Source: Butyrivibrio sp.
Lineage (GTDB): Bacteria; Bacillota; Clostridia; Lachnospirales; Lachnospiraceae
Length of the DNA: 64,000 nt
Assembly: GCA_015056575.1 (NCBI GenBank)
Contig: SVGA01000005.1
Coordinates: 62,001 to 126,000 of the forward strand
Direction of reading: 5' to 3'
The position numbers and the translations under genes were made by a program. A model generated the notes under the pieces. It was not told the origin of the DNA, did not search any database, and saw only the letters and a program-made list of their open reading frames with translations. Below are positions 26,076-35,132 of the stretch, piece by piece; the first letter of the stretch is position 1, and every line of letters begins with the position of its first letter.

Positions 26076-26119
26076 TAAAAAAACGGAGTTTGGCATTACA
26101 AAAATAATACCAAACCCGT
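26076..26119 (-). terminator. Terminator of metY
   Basis: On the minus strand ACGGGTTTGGTATTA pairs with TAATGCCAAACTCCGT around a short loop, with one mismatch and one bulge, followed by seven T (26077-26083). This is a classic Rho-independent terminator about 120 nt past the metY stop. Confidence 0.8.
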
Positions 26120-26236
26120 CATATATGTCTCGTGTGATTACAAAACACCCCTTAAACCGGTGAAAAGAGCTCTAAATGTAATACCAACCCCCGCAAAATT
26201 AAGGGGATGGCATTATTTTCAGCTGTTCGCAGCACT

Positions 26237-27514
26237 TTATTTCAGTGCATTTGCGATATCTGAAATAAGGTCTTCCTTGTCCTCAAGTCCGCAGGACATA
26301 CGCACAAGGCCGGCAGGAATTCCGGCTGCAGCAAGCTGCTCGTCTGTCATCTGGCGGTGAGTTGAGGTTGCAGGGTTGAGACAGCAGGTTCTGGCATCGG
26401 CCACATGGGTCTCAATGGCAGCAAGGCGGAGCTTCTTCATGAAGCTCTCGGCAGCCGCTCTTCCCCCCTTAAGCTCAAAGGATACTACACCGCATCCGCC
26501 GTTTGGCATATACTTCTTTGCAAGCTCGTGATAAGGATCGCTCTCAAGTCCGGGATAGTTCACCTTTACAACCTCAGGCTGGTTCTGAAGGAACTTAGCT
26601 ACAGCAAGGCCGTTCTCCACGTGTCTTGGCATGCGCACATGCAGGGATTCAAGTCCCAGATTCAGAAGGAACGCGTTCTGAGGCGACTGAATACAGCCAA
26701 GATCACGCATCAGCTGGGCAGTAGCCTTGGTGATAAAAGCTCCCTCTTTTCCGAATTTCTCAGCATAAATTATACCGTGATAGGATTCATCCGGGGTTGT
26801 AAGTCCGGGGAACTTGTCTTTATGAGCCATCCAGTCAAACTTTCCCGCATCAACAATAGCTCCGCCTACTGCTGCTCCGTGTCCGTCCATATATTTGGTG
26901 GTGGAATGGGTAACTATGTCTGCCCCCCACTCGATGGGTCTGCAGTTTACCGGTGTAGGGAAGGTGTTGTCTACAACAAGAGGCACGCCGTGTCTGTGGG
27001 CAGCATCAGCAAAAGCTTCAATATCCAGAACTGTCAGGGCAGGATTGGCAATGGTCTCGCCGAAAACCGCTCTGGTGTTATCCTTAAACGCCGCATCCAG
27101 CTCCTCCTTTGATGCATTGGGATCCACAAAAGTAACCTCGATCCCCATCTTTGCCATGGTCACAGCGATAAGATTAAAGGTTCCTCCATAAATTGATGAT
27201 GAGGCTACAATGTGGCTTCCTGCCTCACATATATTGAACAGGGCAAAAAAGTTTGCGGCCTGTCCGGAGGAAGTAAGCATACCGGCAGTTCCTCCCTCAA
27301 GAGCGGCGATCTTGGCAGCCACATGATCGTTGGTGGGATTCTGAAGTCTGGTATAGAAATATCCGCTGGCTTCAAGGTCAAAAAGCTTACCCATATCCTC
27401 ACTGGTGTCATATTTGAATGTAGTGGACTGGATTATAGGTATCTGCCTGGGTTCACCGTTACCCGGAGTATATCCGGCCTGTACACATCTTGTTCCGATT
27501 CCCTGCTGACTCAT
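26237..27514 (-). CDS. metY: O-acetylhomoserine sulfhydrylase (MetY type)
   Basis: The protein is 425 aa, longer than typical cystathionine enzymes and usual for O-acetylhomoserine aminocarboxypropyltransferase. It has GTRCVQAGYTPGNGEPRQ, SGYFYTRLQNPTNDHV, the PLP-lysine motif THSTTKYMDGHGAAVGG and the late HVADARTCCLNPATSTHRQM. It makes homocysteine from O-acetylhomoserine and sulfide, a direct route to methionine. It stands alone with its own terminator, outside the sulfur island. Confidence 0.92.
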   Translation of the reverse strand: MSQQGIGTRCVQAGYTPGNGEPRQIPIIQSTTFKYDTSEDMGKLFDLEASGYFYTRLQNPTNDHVAAKIAALEGGTAGMLTSSGQAANFFALFNICEAGSHIVASSSIYGGTFNLIAVTMAKMGIEVTFVDPNASKEELDAAFKDNTRAVFGETIANPALTVLDIEAFADAAHRHGVPLVVDNTFPTPVNCRPIEWGADIVTHSTTKYMDGHGAAVGGAIVDAGKFDWMAHKDKFPGLTTPDESYHGIIYAEKFGKEGAFITKATAQLMRDLGCIQSPQNAFLLNLGLESLHVRMPRHVENGLAVAKFLQNQPEVVKVNYPGLESDPYHELAKKYMPNGGCGVVSFELKGGRAAAESFMKKLRLAAIETHVADARTCCLNPATSTHRQMTDEQLAAAGIPAGLVRMSCGLEDKEDLISDIANALK

Positions 27515-27549
27515 CTTTTATTCCTCCGCTTTTTGTTTTCTTCGTATAA

Positions 27550-27571
27550 GAAGGCCCTGTTACGGGCCTTC
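27550..27571 (-). terminator. Hairpin between ddh and metY
   Basis: GAAGGCCC pairs with GGGCCTTC around a 6-nt loop, 64 nt past the ddh stop and 36 nt before the metY start. The T tail is weak, so it may leave some read-through. Confidence 0.6.
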
Positions 27572-27634
27572 ATCACATTACAGTATTATACTAATATTAT
27601 GTAAAAAAGTATAGTTAGCCTAAGCTAAACACTC

Positions 27635-28621
27635 TTACAGAAGATGTGCTCTTAAGTCCTCTCCGCTCTTTTCTGAAAGATATGCCGGAGGGATATCAAG
27701 GATTGTCTTACAGCCCTTATGGCCTTCACCTGACATACGGAATGCTGCTCTTGCAACAGCCACAAGAACGCTGGTGGTGAACTCAGGGTTCGAATCCAGT
27801 TTGAGACTGTATTCAATGATATGATTGTGCTCTTTATCTGCTCCCGTTTTGCCGCTTCTGAATACGAAACCGCCGTGGGCCATACCGCTGTGGTTCTTTA
27901 AAAGCTCCTCTTCGCTGATGAAATGAACTGTGGTGTCGTAATCAGCAAAGTAGTTGGGCATTTCCTTGATCTCTTTCTCAACAGCTGCAGCATCTGCCCC
28001 CTCTTCAAGAACAACAAAACACTCTCTTGTGTGCTTCTGTCTTGTGGTAAGTTCGGGATTCTCGCCGTTTCTTACTGCCTCCAGCGCGCTCTCGACGGGA
28101 ATTGTGTACTGCTTGGCATTCTTAACGCCCTTGATGCGACGGATAGCGTCTGAGTGACCCTGGGATACGCCCTTGCCCCAGAAGGTGTAATCCTTGCCGT
28201 CGGGAAGGATGGCATTAGCATAAACCCTTGCCAGCGAGAACATTCCGGGATCCCATCCGCAGGAGATAACGGCTACCTTGCCGGCTTCCTGTGCGCTCTT
28301 GTCAACATTTGCAAAGTGCTCGGGGATCCTTGCGTGGGTATCAAAGCTGTCAACCACATTGAAAAGCTTAGCATACTCAGGTGTCTGAGTGGGAAGATCT
28401 GTTGCGCTTCCTCCGCAGAGGATCATAACATCGATCTTGTCCTTCCAGTCAGCGACATCATTAACCGATACAACAGGTACTCCCTGTGTCTTTATTGTAA
28501 GTGTGGATGGATCTCTTCTTGTAAAAACAGCAACCAGTTCCATGTCAGGAGCTGCATTGACAGCCAGTTCTACGCCACGGCCAAGGTTGCCGTAACCAAG
28601 TATTCCGATTCTTGTACTCAT
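27635..28621 (-). CDS. ddh: meso-Diaminopimelate D-dehydrogenase
   Basis: The protein is 328 aa. It has the NADP-binding GILGYGNLGRGVELAV at the start, FTRRDPSTL, CGGSATDLPTQTP, DSFDTHARIPEHF and SCGWDPGMFSLARVY, all typical for Ddh. It aminates tetrahydrodipicolinate to meso-DAP in one NADPH-dependent step, for lysine and peptidoglycan. No other lysine-pathway gene is near. Confidence 0.95.
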   Translation of the reverse strand: MSTRIGILGYGNLGRGVELAVNAAPDMELVAVFTRRDPSTLTIKTQGVPVVSVNDVADWKDKIDVMILCGGSATDLPTQTPEYAKLFNVVDSFDTHARIPEHFANVDKSAQEAGKVAVISCGWDPGMFSLARVYANAILPDGKDYTFWGKGVSQGHSDAIRRIKGVKNAKQYTIPVESALEAVRNGENPELTTRQKHTRECFVVLEEGADAAAVEKEIKEMPNYFADYDTTVHFISEEELLKNHSGMAHGGFVFRSGKTGADKEHNHIIEYSLKLDSNPEFTTSVLVAVARAAFRMSGEGHKGCKTILDIPPAYLSEKSGEDLRAHLL

Positions 28622-28809
28622 TACTGATTCCTCCTAAATTAACTATTTCCTGCTTTAACGTAATAAATCGTGCATGAAAAAATAATAAGACTTCCCGAAT
28701 AAAAATACAAGGGTAATTTATGACACACTTTAAGGTGCATAATCAGAGCATAGAAAGAATGATAATGTAACTGAAATCCACAAAGATGAAGACTTAGGAG
28801 GAACAGAAA

Positions 28810-29229
28810 ATGAGTGAAGCCCTTATGAAAGCCGCTATGCTTTATAACGACCCCAGATTTGTATCAGACAGTGAGATCAGGATCATGAACAACAAGAGAA
28901 AACGCATGAGGATAGTCCGTCGCCAGCGCATGGCCCTTGCCGGTATCATCGCAGTCATTATAGCTACCACTGTTTTTATCGTTATGACACTGACCTCCGG
29001 GGCCGCTTCAAATACTTTTACCCCCGAATACAAATACTACAGGCAGATCACCGTTCACAGCGGCGAAACCCTGTGGGACATAGCAAGGGCCAATATACCG
29101 GAGGGCCACTACACAGATGTTGATTCCTTCATGAGCGAGATCTCCTCGATCAATAACCTCAGGGAAGACGGAAAGATCAACGCCGGAGAGAATCTCATAC
29201 TCCCCTATTACTCTACAGAATATAAATAA
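28810..29229 (+). CDS. Single-pass membrane protein with LysM domain (YneA-like)
   Basis: The protein is 139 aa. It has a basic N-terminal region with KRKRMRIVRRQR just before one membrane helix (about residues 42-62). The outside part has a LysM-like domain, ITVHSGETLWDIARANIP to INAGENLILPYY. The layout recalls the SOS cell-division inhibitor YneA, but no LexA gene is adjacent and I see no clear LexA box, so only peptidoglycan binding is inferred. AGGAGG precedes the ATG. Confidence 0.75.
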   Translation: MSEALMKAAMLYNDPRFVSDSEIRIMNNKRKRMRIVRRQRMALAGIIAVIIATTVFIVMTLTSGAASNTFTPEYKYYRQITVHSGETLWDIARANIPEGHYTDVDSFMSEISSINNLREDGKINAGENLILPYYSTEYK

Positions 29230-29298
29230 AAAAACGTCAATTCCTTATTTATTATGCGTAAAAAGATGATATACTAAAAGAAAAAGGGGGTTCGGGCA

Positions 29299-29943
29299 AT
29301 GCTCAACGACTATACCAAGATTCCGGCCAAATTGAATGCAAATGTTACACTGAAGATCATTCCTGGACATTTTGCAACCAACCATTCTCACATTACCAAC
29401 TATATGGAAATGGGAACCATGAAGACCAGATGCAGCGAAGCCCATGGAGTTGCTTCCATTCTGGCTATGCATTACACCATTTCCACTCCTGTTGACACTA
29501 TCCTTTGCTGCGACGGAACAGAGGTTATCGGCACATATCTTGCCGAGGAGCTGACAAAGGCCGGTGTTCTTAATTACAACGCTCACAGAACAGTATATGT
29601 CCTTTCACCGGAGTATTCTCCCAGTGGCCAGCTTATCTTCAGAGATAACCTTCAGCTGGCCATCAGAGGCAAACACACTCTGATCCTTATGGGCTCCCTT
29701 ACCACCGGTATCTCCCTTGAAGAGATGATGTCCGGTGTTCGTTACTACGGTGCCAATGTCTCCGGAGCCTGCGCTATCTTCAGTGCTGTTAAGGAAGTAT
29801 CCGGAATGCCTGTCATTTCTGTATTCTCACCGGAAGACCTTCCTGAATACAACTACTATTCACCTGCCGATTGTCCTCTTTGCAAGAAGGGGATCAAGAT
29901 CGATGCCCTGGTTAACAGCTTCGGCTATAGCGTACTGAAGTAA
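29299..29943 (+). CDS. Phosphoribosyltransferase-like protein
   Basis: The protein is 214 aa and looks like a divergent type I phosphoribosyltransferase (orotate PRTase-like): TILCCDGTEVIGTYLAEEL as the hood or substrate part and TLILMGSLTTGISLEEMM where the PRPP loop (usually DDVxTTG) lies. The acidic pair of that loop is replaced by MGS, so catalysis is doubtful. The tail CPLCKKGIKIDALVNSFGYS has a CxxC. Function unknown; it could be a regulator or an unusual PRTase. A GGGGG site precedes the ATG and a strong terminator follows. Confidence 0.65.
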   Translation: MLNDYTKIPAKLNANVTLKIIPGHFATNHSHITNYMEMGTMKTRCSEAHGVASILAMHYTISTPVDTILCCDGTEVIGTYLAEELTKAGVLNYNAHRTVYVLSPEYSPSGQLIFRDNLQLAIRGKHTLILMGSLTTGISLEEMMSGVRYYGANVSGACAIFSAVKEVSGMPVISVFSPEDLPEYNYYSPADCPLCKKGIKIDALVNSFGYSVLK

Positions 29944-29970
29944 TCTTTTTCCGAATAGGCTGCACAACAC

Positions 29971-30008
29971 AAGGCGTGCCGTTCCACACAGGAAACGACA
30001 CGCCTTTT
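29971..30008 (+). terminator. Terminator of the PRTase-like gene
   Basis: AAGGCGTG pairs with CACGCCTT, with inner GTT/AAC pairing and a following TTTT. Confidence 0.85.
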
Positions 30009-30042
30009 ATGTTCACATATTATTCAATTTAGTATTTCATGT

Positions 30043-30300
30043 TTATCTGGCTGCTGCCCAGGTGAGTCCGTAAAGCTGTTCCATAAGCTTTCTGAGTTCA
30101 TCCTTCATAAACTTGCAGGCGGAGGCCTCGTCTACGAAGTTCATCACCCCGACCCTGTCCTTCTTGTCCTGGAAGAATACGGCCCAGCCTTTCTCGGTTC
30201 TGTCCATGCAGATCCTGTTCTTGTGCGCTCCCCCGATCTTATAAAGCTTAGAGGGTACCAGATGCTGCTTAAGATATTTTTTAAGCTCCTTTGTATTCAT
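30043..30300 (-). CDS. Small hypothetical protein
   Basis: The protein is 85 aa, basic and soluble, with a two-part look: NTKELKKYLKQHLVPSKLYK helical, then a strand-rich middle (NRICMDRTEKGWAVFFQDK) and a closing helix. I do not recognise it. The size and fold hints recall small immunity or adaptor proteins, but nothing nearby supports that. ATG 30300 is preceded by GGGAGG; a GTG at 30306 overlaps the site. A TATATT-like -10 lies upstream. Confidence 0.6.
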   Translation of the reverse strand: MNTKELKKYLKQHLVPSKLYKIGGAHKNRICMDRTEKGWAVFFQDKKDRVGVMNFVDEASACKFMKDELRKLMEQLYGLTWAAAR

Positions 30301-30366
30301 ATGCACCTCCCGATTCGCACGTAGTTTTGATTACTACATATAATATAGCACAATACTACTTGTATA

Positions 30367-30549
30367 TCAAGAGGCTACAGCAAACAAAACGCATACCAGC
30401 GCAAGAATTATCGTCATTATTGACAGGATCCTCATCCACCTGTAGGTCTCGGGCTCGTCGCTTGTTCCGATCTTGAGCTGTGCAATTGTAAAGAAAATCA
30501 CCCCTGCAATAAAAAGCACTGCAGCATATATAGCCAGAAGTTTATTCAT
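30367..30549 (-). CDS. Small two-helix membrane protein
   Basis: The protein is 60 aa: a helix at about residues 4-24, a short polar loop TSDEPETYRW, and a second helix at about 40-58. Its start overlaps the upstream gene's end by 4 bp, so the two are co-translated. Function unknown. Confidence 0.65.
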   Translation of the reverse strand: MNKLLAIYAAVLFIAGVIFFTIAQLKIGTSDEPETYRWMRILSIMTIILALVCVLFAVAS

Positions 30550-31157
30550 AGAAGGAAGTCTCCAAACACACTGGTATCGATATCCGAGCCCTTGTTAAGA
30601 TAAGCGGCCAGAAGGGATCTGGCATTGAGCTCCGAAAGACCGTTTCCCGAAGCTGATGAAGCCGAAGAACTGTCAGCGTCCTCTGTGAAAAGATTGCTCT
30701 GTATAAGGTTTCCGGAAAAATATGATGATCCGGCAAGCTCCTGAAGGGCCTGCGTACTGAGCTGTCCCTTAAAAGCATCCTTATTTGCAGTAGTGGAAGC
30801 AGTGTCTGAAGAAGAAATTGCCTTCACCAGCTCTTTTACCATATCCTCCGTAACACCGGCACCTGCAGTGGCGCCTGCAGCCTCTTTAACAGGAGCAGTT
30901 TCTTCCGCCTCCTTAGTATCGAAGGTGGTATCTACCCGCATGCGGCTTTCCATATTCTGCTGTATAACAGACGGGATATCGGGAAACTGCGGGGTTTTGC
31001 CGGCAATCTCAGCCTTTATGGCTTCCCCCAGGGTATCACGAAATACCCTGCGGTTCTCGGAAGTCTTTGTTGCTTCCTCAATAACCTTCCCCGAATCGGA
31101 AATCGAATTCAGATATCTGTTTATGACCTCAGTAAGACCTGAAACACTTAAAGCCAT
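30546..31157 (-). CDS. Hypothetical soluble protein, Ser/Ala-rich
   Basis: The protein is 203 aa with no signal peptide. It has a helical N-terminus (SGLTEVINRYLNSISDSGK), a variable Ala/Thr/Glu linker, and a C-terminal segment ending SLLAAYLNKGSDIDTSVFGDFLL. I do not recognise a family. ATG 31157 follows GGGGGAAA. It is coupled to the 60-aa membrane protein. Confidence 0.65.
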   Translation of the reverse strand: MALSVSGLTEVINRYLNSISDSGKVIEEATKTSENRRVFRDTLGEAIKAEIAGKTPQFPDIPSVIQQNMESRMRVDTTFDTKEAEETAPVKEAAGATAGAGVTEDMVKELVKAISSSDTASTTANKDAFKGQLSTQALQELAGSSYFSGNLIQSNLFTEDADSSSASSASGNGLSELNARSLLAAYLNKGSDIDTSVFGDFLL

Positions 31158-31283
31158 ATCTTTCCCCCAAAACAATAAAATACTACAACTGGTACCATCA
31201 ACATTAATTATACACTAGAAATGCGTAATATTGTATAATCTTACTATGAAGAAATCGTATGGAACGATATCGGGGAACAGCCT

Positions 31284-32537
31284 ATGAACATTAAATTCAG
31301 TGTTGATAATCTAAGACACAGATTCAGATACAGCATCGATCAGCTTCGGGAATTCGAATGGACTGAGGAAATGAGAGAACAGAAGACCCGCACTATGATG
31401 ATCATCATGTTTGGCTTCCTCATCTATACGATCCTCACTTTCTTTCCCTGCATCATTCACAGATATTATCATGGCGCTGTCACAAACATCAGCATTGGGA
31501 TCACTTTTACTGCTCTTATCTTTTATCTGTGGAAATCCAGGAATCACGTGGTCACCACCATCGTGGGTGTCTATGCCTTTGATGCCATTCTTTTCTTTCA
31601 CTTTATTATGGAGACAAACTGGGATATCGGAATGGATGCCTTCTGGCTCTTCATTCTTATCACTCCCTTTATCACTGACTTTATCGCCGGCGTGATCTAT
31701 GGGACTATCGCCTCTTTTGGCGGATTGCTTCTTGGTTTTCTGCTTCTTAACACTCCTCTGTCAGGCTATCTTCAGCCCTACGGCAAAAACATGATGGACT
31801 GGTATACCATCATCTACCTTGTGGTGATGGTGGCTGCTGCCATTTCACAGTACGAGCTTACCGCGTCCCAGATCGACAAAAAAGTCTCCGACGAAAAACT
31901 CGCCTATTATCAGCAGGAGCGCACCAACAGACTTAAGGAACAGCTTTCCATCTATGAGAGCAACGAGCAGACCATCAGAAAGTACAAGCACGATATCAGG
32001 CATTACAACAGAGTTCTTGCCGGCTTTATCCAGAACAAGGAATATGAAAAAGCTGAGGCTTACCTTAGTGAATTCGATTCAATGCTTGAGAAGGTCACTG
32101 CTGTTTCTTTTTGCGACAACAATATCGTCAATGAGCTTCTCACCATCTATGCCTCCAGATGTCAGAAAATGGGCTTTAAGCTGAGAGTAAAAGCCATTGT
32201 GCCGGATCGGTTCCCCATGGAGGAGATGGACCTTACAAGCCTTGTGGCCAACGCTTTGGAAAACGCCGTTGAAGCTCAGAACTATGTGGACAAAGAAAAC
32301 CGCTCCCTTCAGGTGGAGATAACCTACGATGGCAGAAAGCTTAAGCTCATGACCAAAAATCCCTGTGCCGTCACCACCAAATTCAATGAAAAAGGACTGC
32401 CCGTCAGCACCCGTATGGTTCAGAGTGGTATCGGAACAGCCCAGATCAAGTCTATCGCTGAAAAGTACGGAGGAGTTGCCAGTTTCACCCAGGAGAACGA
32501 CTTCTTCCTGGTGAAAGCTGTCATGACCTGCCTTTAA
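31284..32537 (+). CDS. GHKL sensor histidine kinase (orphan, AgrC/NatK-like)
   Basis: The protein is 417 aa with about five to six membrane segments up to residue 190, then a coiled linker and the phosphoacceptor motif KYKHDIRHYNRVLAGF near residue 236. The GHKL ATPase part shows LVANALENAVEAQN and SGIGTAQIKSIAEKYGG. Such kinases usually partner LytTR response regulators; none is adjacent, so the partner is elsewhere. Its 3' end overlaps the convergent acyltransferase gene by 4 bp. Confidence 0.85.
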   Translation: MNIKFSVDNLRHRFRYSIDQLREFEWTEEMREQKTRTMMIIMFGFLIYTILTFFPCIIHRYYHGAVTNISIGITFTALIFYLWKSRNHVVTTIVGVYAFDAILFFHFIMETNWDIGMDAFWLFILITPFITDFIAGVIYGTIASFGGLLLGFLLLNTPLSGYLQPYGKNMMDWYTIIYLVVMVAAAISQYELTASQIDKKVSDEKLAYYQQERTNRLKEQLSIYESNEQTIRKYKHDIRHYNRVLAGFIQNKEYEKAEAYLSEFDSMLEKVTAVSFCDNNIVNELLTIYASRCQKMGFKLRVKAIVPDRFPMEEMDLTSLVANALENAVEAQNYVDKENRSLQVEITYDGRKLKLMTKNPCAVTTKFNEKGLPVSTRMVQSGIGTAQIKSIAEKYGGVASFTQENDFFLVKAVMTCL

Positions 32538-33262
32538 GCCTGTCCGGCCATGTGCTCCCGTATCTTTTCCTTTATTCTGTTTTCTACTATAGATGCGATC
32601 TCTACAGTCTTAAGTCCCTTGTAATCCTCGTAATTTATGGGTTCAAGGAAATATACATAGGTAGTGGTAGCACCTTTGTGATCGCTGTTATACACAAGAT
32701 ATGAATCCACAAGGGCTACGGGGACTATAGGAGCCTTGGCCATCTGCGCCACCTTAAAGCTTCCTGCCTTAAAGGGCTCCACGATATTTCTGTTATTCTC
32801 CTTGTAGCCACCCTCAGGGAAAAGAATGAACTTTCTTCCCTCTTCTTCTACCTCTTTGGCCATCTCCTGAAAGATCCTCATGGTCTGGCGAAGATCATCC
32901 ATCATAAGGCGCTTGCCTTCCACCAGTTCCAGAAATTCATTTACCAGGATTATGTGGGACTTCTTCTCATCCATTACAAAGGTACAGGGTTTCTCATGAC
33001 TTGCGAATATTCCGGGGACATCATACTTACCCTGATGGTTGGGATACATTATATATCCGCCCTCTTTAGGAAGATTTTCTGTGCCATAGGCTATAGTCTT
33101 ATATCCCATGGACCTGTTCATCTTGGCAACCATCTCCCTGGCTGCAGCATATCTGTCTGCCTCGCTGTGCCTGTCCCAATTAAGCTTCCATAGCCTGGTC
33201 CTTGTCACATAGTAGATTATCCTATGAAGATTTATCAGTATGGTACGGTAATAATTATTCAT
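32534..33262 (-). CDS. 1-acyl-glycerol-3-phosphate acyltransferase-like (PlsC family)
   Basis: The protein is 242 aa. It has the acyltransferase block I NHQGKYD (HX4D) near residue 76, FILFPEGGYKENN as block III and APIVPVALVDSY as block IV. It probably acylates lysophosphatidic acid at the inner membrane; the exact acceptor is not decided by sequence. Confidence 0.85.
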   Translation of the reverse strand: MNNYYRTILINLHRIIYYVTRTRLWKLNWDRHSEADRYAAAREMVAKMNRSMGYKTIAYGTENLPKEGGYIMYPNHQGKYDVPGIFASHEKPCTFVMDEKKSHIILVNEFLELVEGKRLMMDDLRQTMRIFQEMAKEVEEEGRKFILFPEGGYKENNRNIVEPFKAGSFKVAQMAKAPIVPVALVDSYLVYNSDHKGATTTYVYFLEPINYEDYKGLKTVEIASIVENRIKEKIREHMAGQA

Positions 33263-33315
33263 GAGAGGTAGTATACCACAAGGAATTCATCTTCGCCATA
33301 TTGCAAAATAGTTGA

Positions 33316-34449
33316 TCACACCTCGTTAAATGCAGCCGCAACCTTGGGAAGAAGTTCTCTTATATTAAGGTGCTGAGGACATACCTTCTCGCACATGCCG
33401 CATCTTACGCAGTCCGAAGCCCTTCCGTGTCCGTCCGAAACAGCTTCATTGTAGTGATCCTGCGCATTCCAGTTGCTGAAGGCCTCGTGAGCATTAAGCG
33501 CAGCAAAAAGATCCGGGATAAGGATCTTTTTGGGACAATGATTCTCTTCGATGCAGTATCTGCAGGAGGTGCAGGGGATAAGGTTAAGCCCCTTGAAAAC
33601 AGCGGTTACCCTTCCAACTGCAGCCATCTCCCTGTCCGATAAGGGTTCGAAGTCCTTCATGGCGCTGATATTGTCATTCATCTGAGCCATATCGCTCATA
33701 CCGGAAAGAACCACTGCAATGCTTGGAAAGCTCGCTGCAAATCGGACAGCATAACTTGCATTGCTGCCCCCGTTAAGCTCCCGAAGGATCTTATCTGCCT
33801 TAGCCGGCAGGTTCACAAGATTTCCGCCCTTTACCGGCTCCATGACCAGCACGGGCTTACCATGTTTCTCGCATACCTCATATACCTTGCGGCTCTGCAC
33901 TGAAGGATCCTCAAAATCCAGATAGTTAAACTGGATCTGTACCACCTCGATCTCAGGATGCTCGGTGAGGATCATATCTAGAACCTCAGCCTTGTCATGG
34001 AAGGATATTCCAAGGTGCTTGATAAGTCCCTCCTTCTTGAACTCAGAAGCTGTCTCATAAGCCTTGCATCTCTTGAATTTCTTGTAATTCTCCTTGTTCT
34101 GGGCGTGCATGAGATAGAAATCAAAATAGTCTACTCCGCACAGTTCCAGCTGCTTCTCAAGGAAGGGCCTGATATCCTCCTGAGAATCGAAATAGGGTTC
34201 TGTCAGCTTATCAGTCAAAAGAAATTTCGAACGATCGTACCTCTTTGATAAACACTCCCTGATAGCGATCTCCGACTTACCATTGATATAACCGTGAGCA
34301 GTATCAAAATAGTTGAAGCCGGCGTCAATAAAGGCATCTATCATTTTATTAAACTCGTCATAATCTACCTCTTCGCCGTTCATGGGCAGTCTCATACATC
34401 CGAAAGCAAAATTGCCGTTTACCTCCGGAAAAAACTTATTCTGTTTCAT
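33316..34449 (-). CDS. Aldo/keto reductase with C-terminal 4Fe-4S domain
   Basis: The protein is 377 aa. The barrel carries FGCMRLPMNG, the catalytic Asp/Tyr/Lys/His region (FNYFDTAHGY) and FYLMHAQNKENYK. The C-terminal part has two cysteine sets, CTSCRYCIEENHCPKKI and CVRCGMCEKVCPQHL, a ferredoxin-like module common in anaerobes. The substrate is unknown. ATG 34449 follows AGGAGG; a longer frame to 34479 is not supported. A giant hairpin lies between its start and the divergent exonuclease gene. Confidence 0.88.
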   Translation of the reverse strand: MKQNKFFPEVNGNFAFGCMRLPMNGEEVDYDEFNKMIDAFIDAGFNYFDTAHGYINGKSEIAIRECLSKRYDRSKFLLTDKLTEPYFDSQEDIRPFLEKQLELCGVDYFDFYLMHAQNKENYKKFKRCKAYETASEFKKEGLIKHLGISFHDKAEVLDMILTEHPEIEVVQIQFNYLDFEDPSVQSRKVYEVCEKHGKPVLVMEPVKGGNLVNLPAKADKILRELNGGSNASYAVRFAASFPSIAVVLSGMSDMAQMNDNISAMKDFEPLSDREMAAVGRVTAVFKGLNLIPCTSCRYCIEENHCPKKILIPDLFAALNAHEAFSNWNAQDHYNEAVSDGHGRASDCVRCGMCEKVCPQHLNIRELLPKVAAAFNEV

Positions 34450-34584
34450 TAGCCATAACCTCCTAACCTGTTTCGCCAACTCATTATGTCGCGCGCAATA
34501 TATTTACATGATACTATATCTTACCCCAACTTTACAGCAGTCTTTTCTCATTTTATCCGCCCTACCCGTCACCCTCATCTTCAT

Positions 34585-35070
34585 AGCCGCCCGCGCCCCA
34601 GGCCGTAAGCAGAAGAAAAGCTGTAAATCTGAGTGTCATGTTTTTGCACCATGGTTAATGAGTGCCCCAAAGCAGTGCTTCGTTTCTGGCTGCGGATCTT
34701 TGTCTGACCTTCGAAGCCACAGGGGCCTTCTGCCAAGTTATATTCCCGCTGTCTCGCAATCTCGTCGTGCGCATTTTCCAAGGCGGCCTGGCAGATTTTC
34801 TTTGATTTTGTGCGCTCGAAGGCAACTCCTTCGTCAGACAGCCTTCTTCGCGCACATTGAAAATCTGCCTTTTAGGCCGCAGAAAATGGGCACTCCTCGC
34901 TACCCTCGCAGCGGGAAATAACCTTGGCTGCGGCCTCCTGTGAGCTTTCGAAGGGAGTTTGATCCGCAGAAACGAAGCTCCGCTTTGGAGTGCCATTAAC
35001 CGGAGCAAAAACATCCGCGAAGATTTACAATTTTCTCTGCGTAAAGGCCTGGGGCGCGGGCGGGGCGGCT
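34585..35070. repeat. Giant imperfect palindrome (about 490 nt) between divergent genes
   Basis: The left arm (34585 to about 34825) and the reverse complement of the right arm (35070 to about 34840) align along their whole length with many small mismatches and gaps. Shared blocks in order are AGCCGCC, CGCGCCCCAGGCC, GTAAATCT, ATGTTTTTGC, GGTTAATG, CTTCGTTTCTG, GCGGATC, CTTCGAA, TTCCCGCTG, GGCAGATTTTC and TGTGCGC. The tip is near 34832. It is more GC-rich than its flanks. Open frames across it have no ribosome sites. It is either a large structured RNA or a palindromic mobile-type element. Confidence 0.85.
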
Positions 35071-35132
35071 GAGTGAAATCAGCGGCGGGGAGAGAGGATA
35101 AAACTGTGAATGGTAACAGTGGGAAGCTGTGG

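Larger units (their letters stand above)
25922..26236. other. Convergent intergenic region with two terminators
   Basis: These 315 bases separate the convergent nadE and metY genes. They hold a weak REP-like copy (25927-25942), the nadE terminator, the metY terminator, and five copies of a TAATRCCA motif in both orientations (26066-26073, 26090-26097, 26104-26111, 26179-26185, 26208-26215). The last two form a second hairpin (26179-26215) nearer metY. No gene seen. Confidence 0.7.

Noticed and set aside
28622..28809. LexA-controlled SOS promoter for the LysM gene
   Set aside because: No convincing LexA box was seen and no lexA gene is adjacent, so the YneA parallel is kept only as a domain-level likeness.
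34382..35014. Reading frames of 119-179 aa on both strands over the giant palindrome
   Set aside because: No ribosome site, no recognisable family, and the palindromic sequence explains why both strands stay open.
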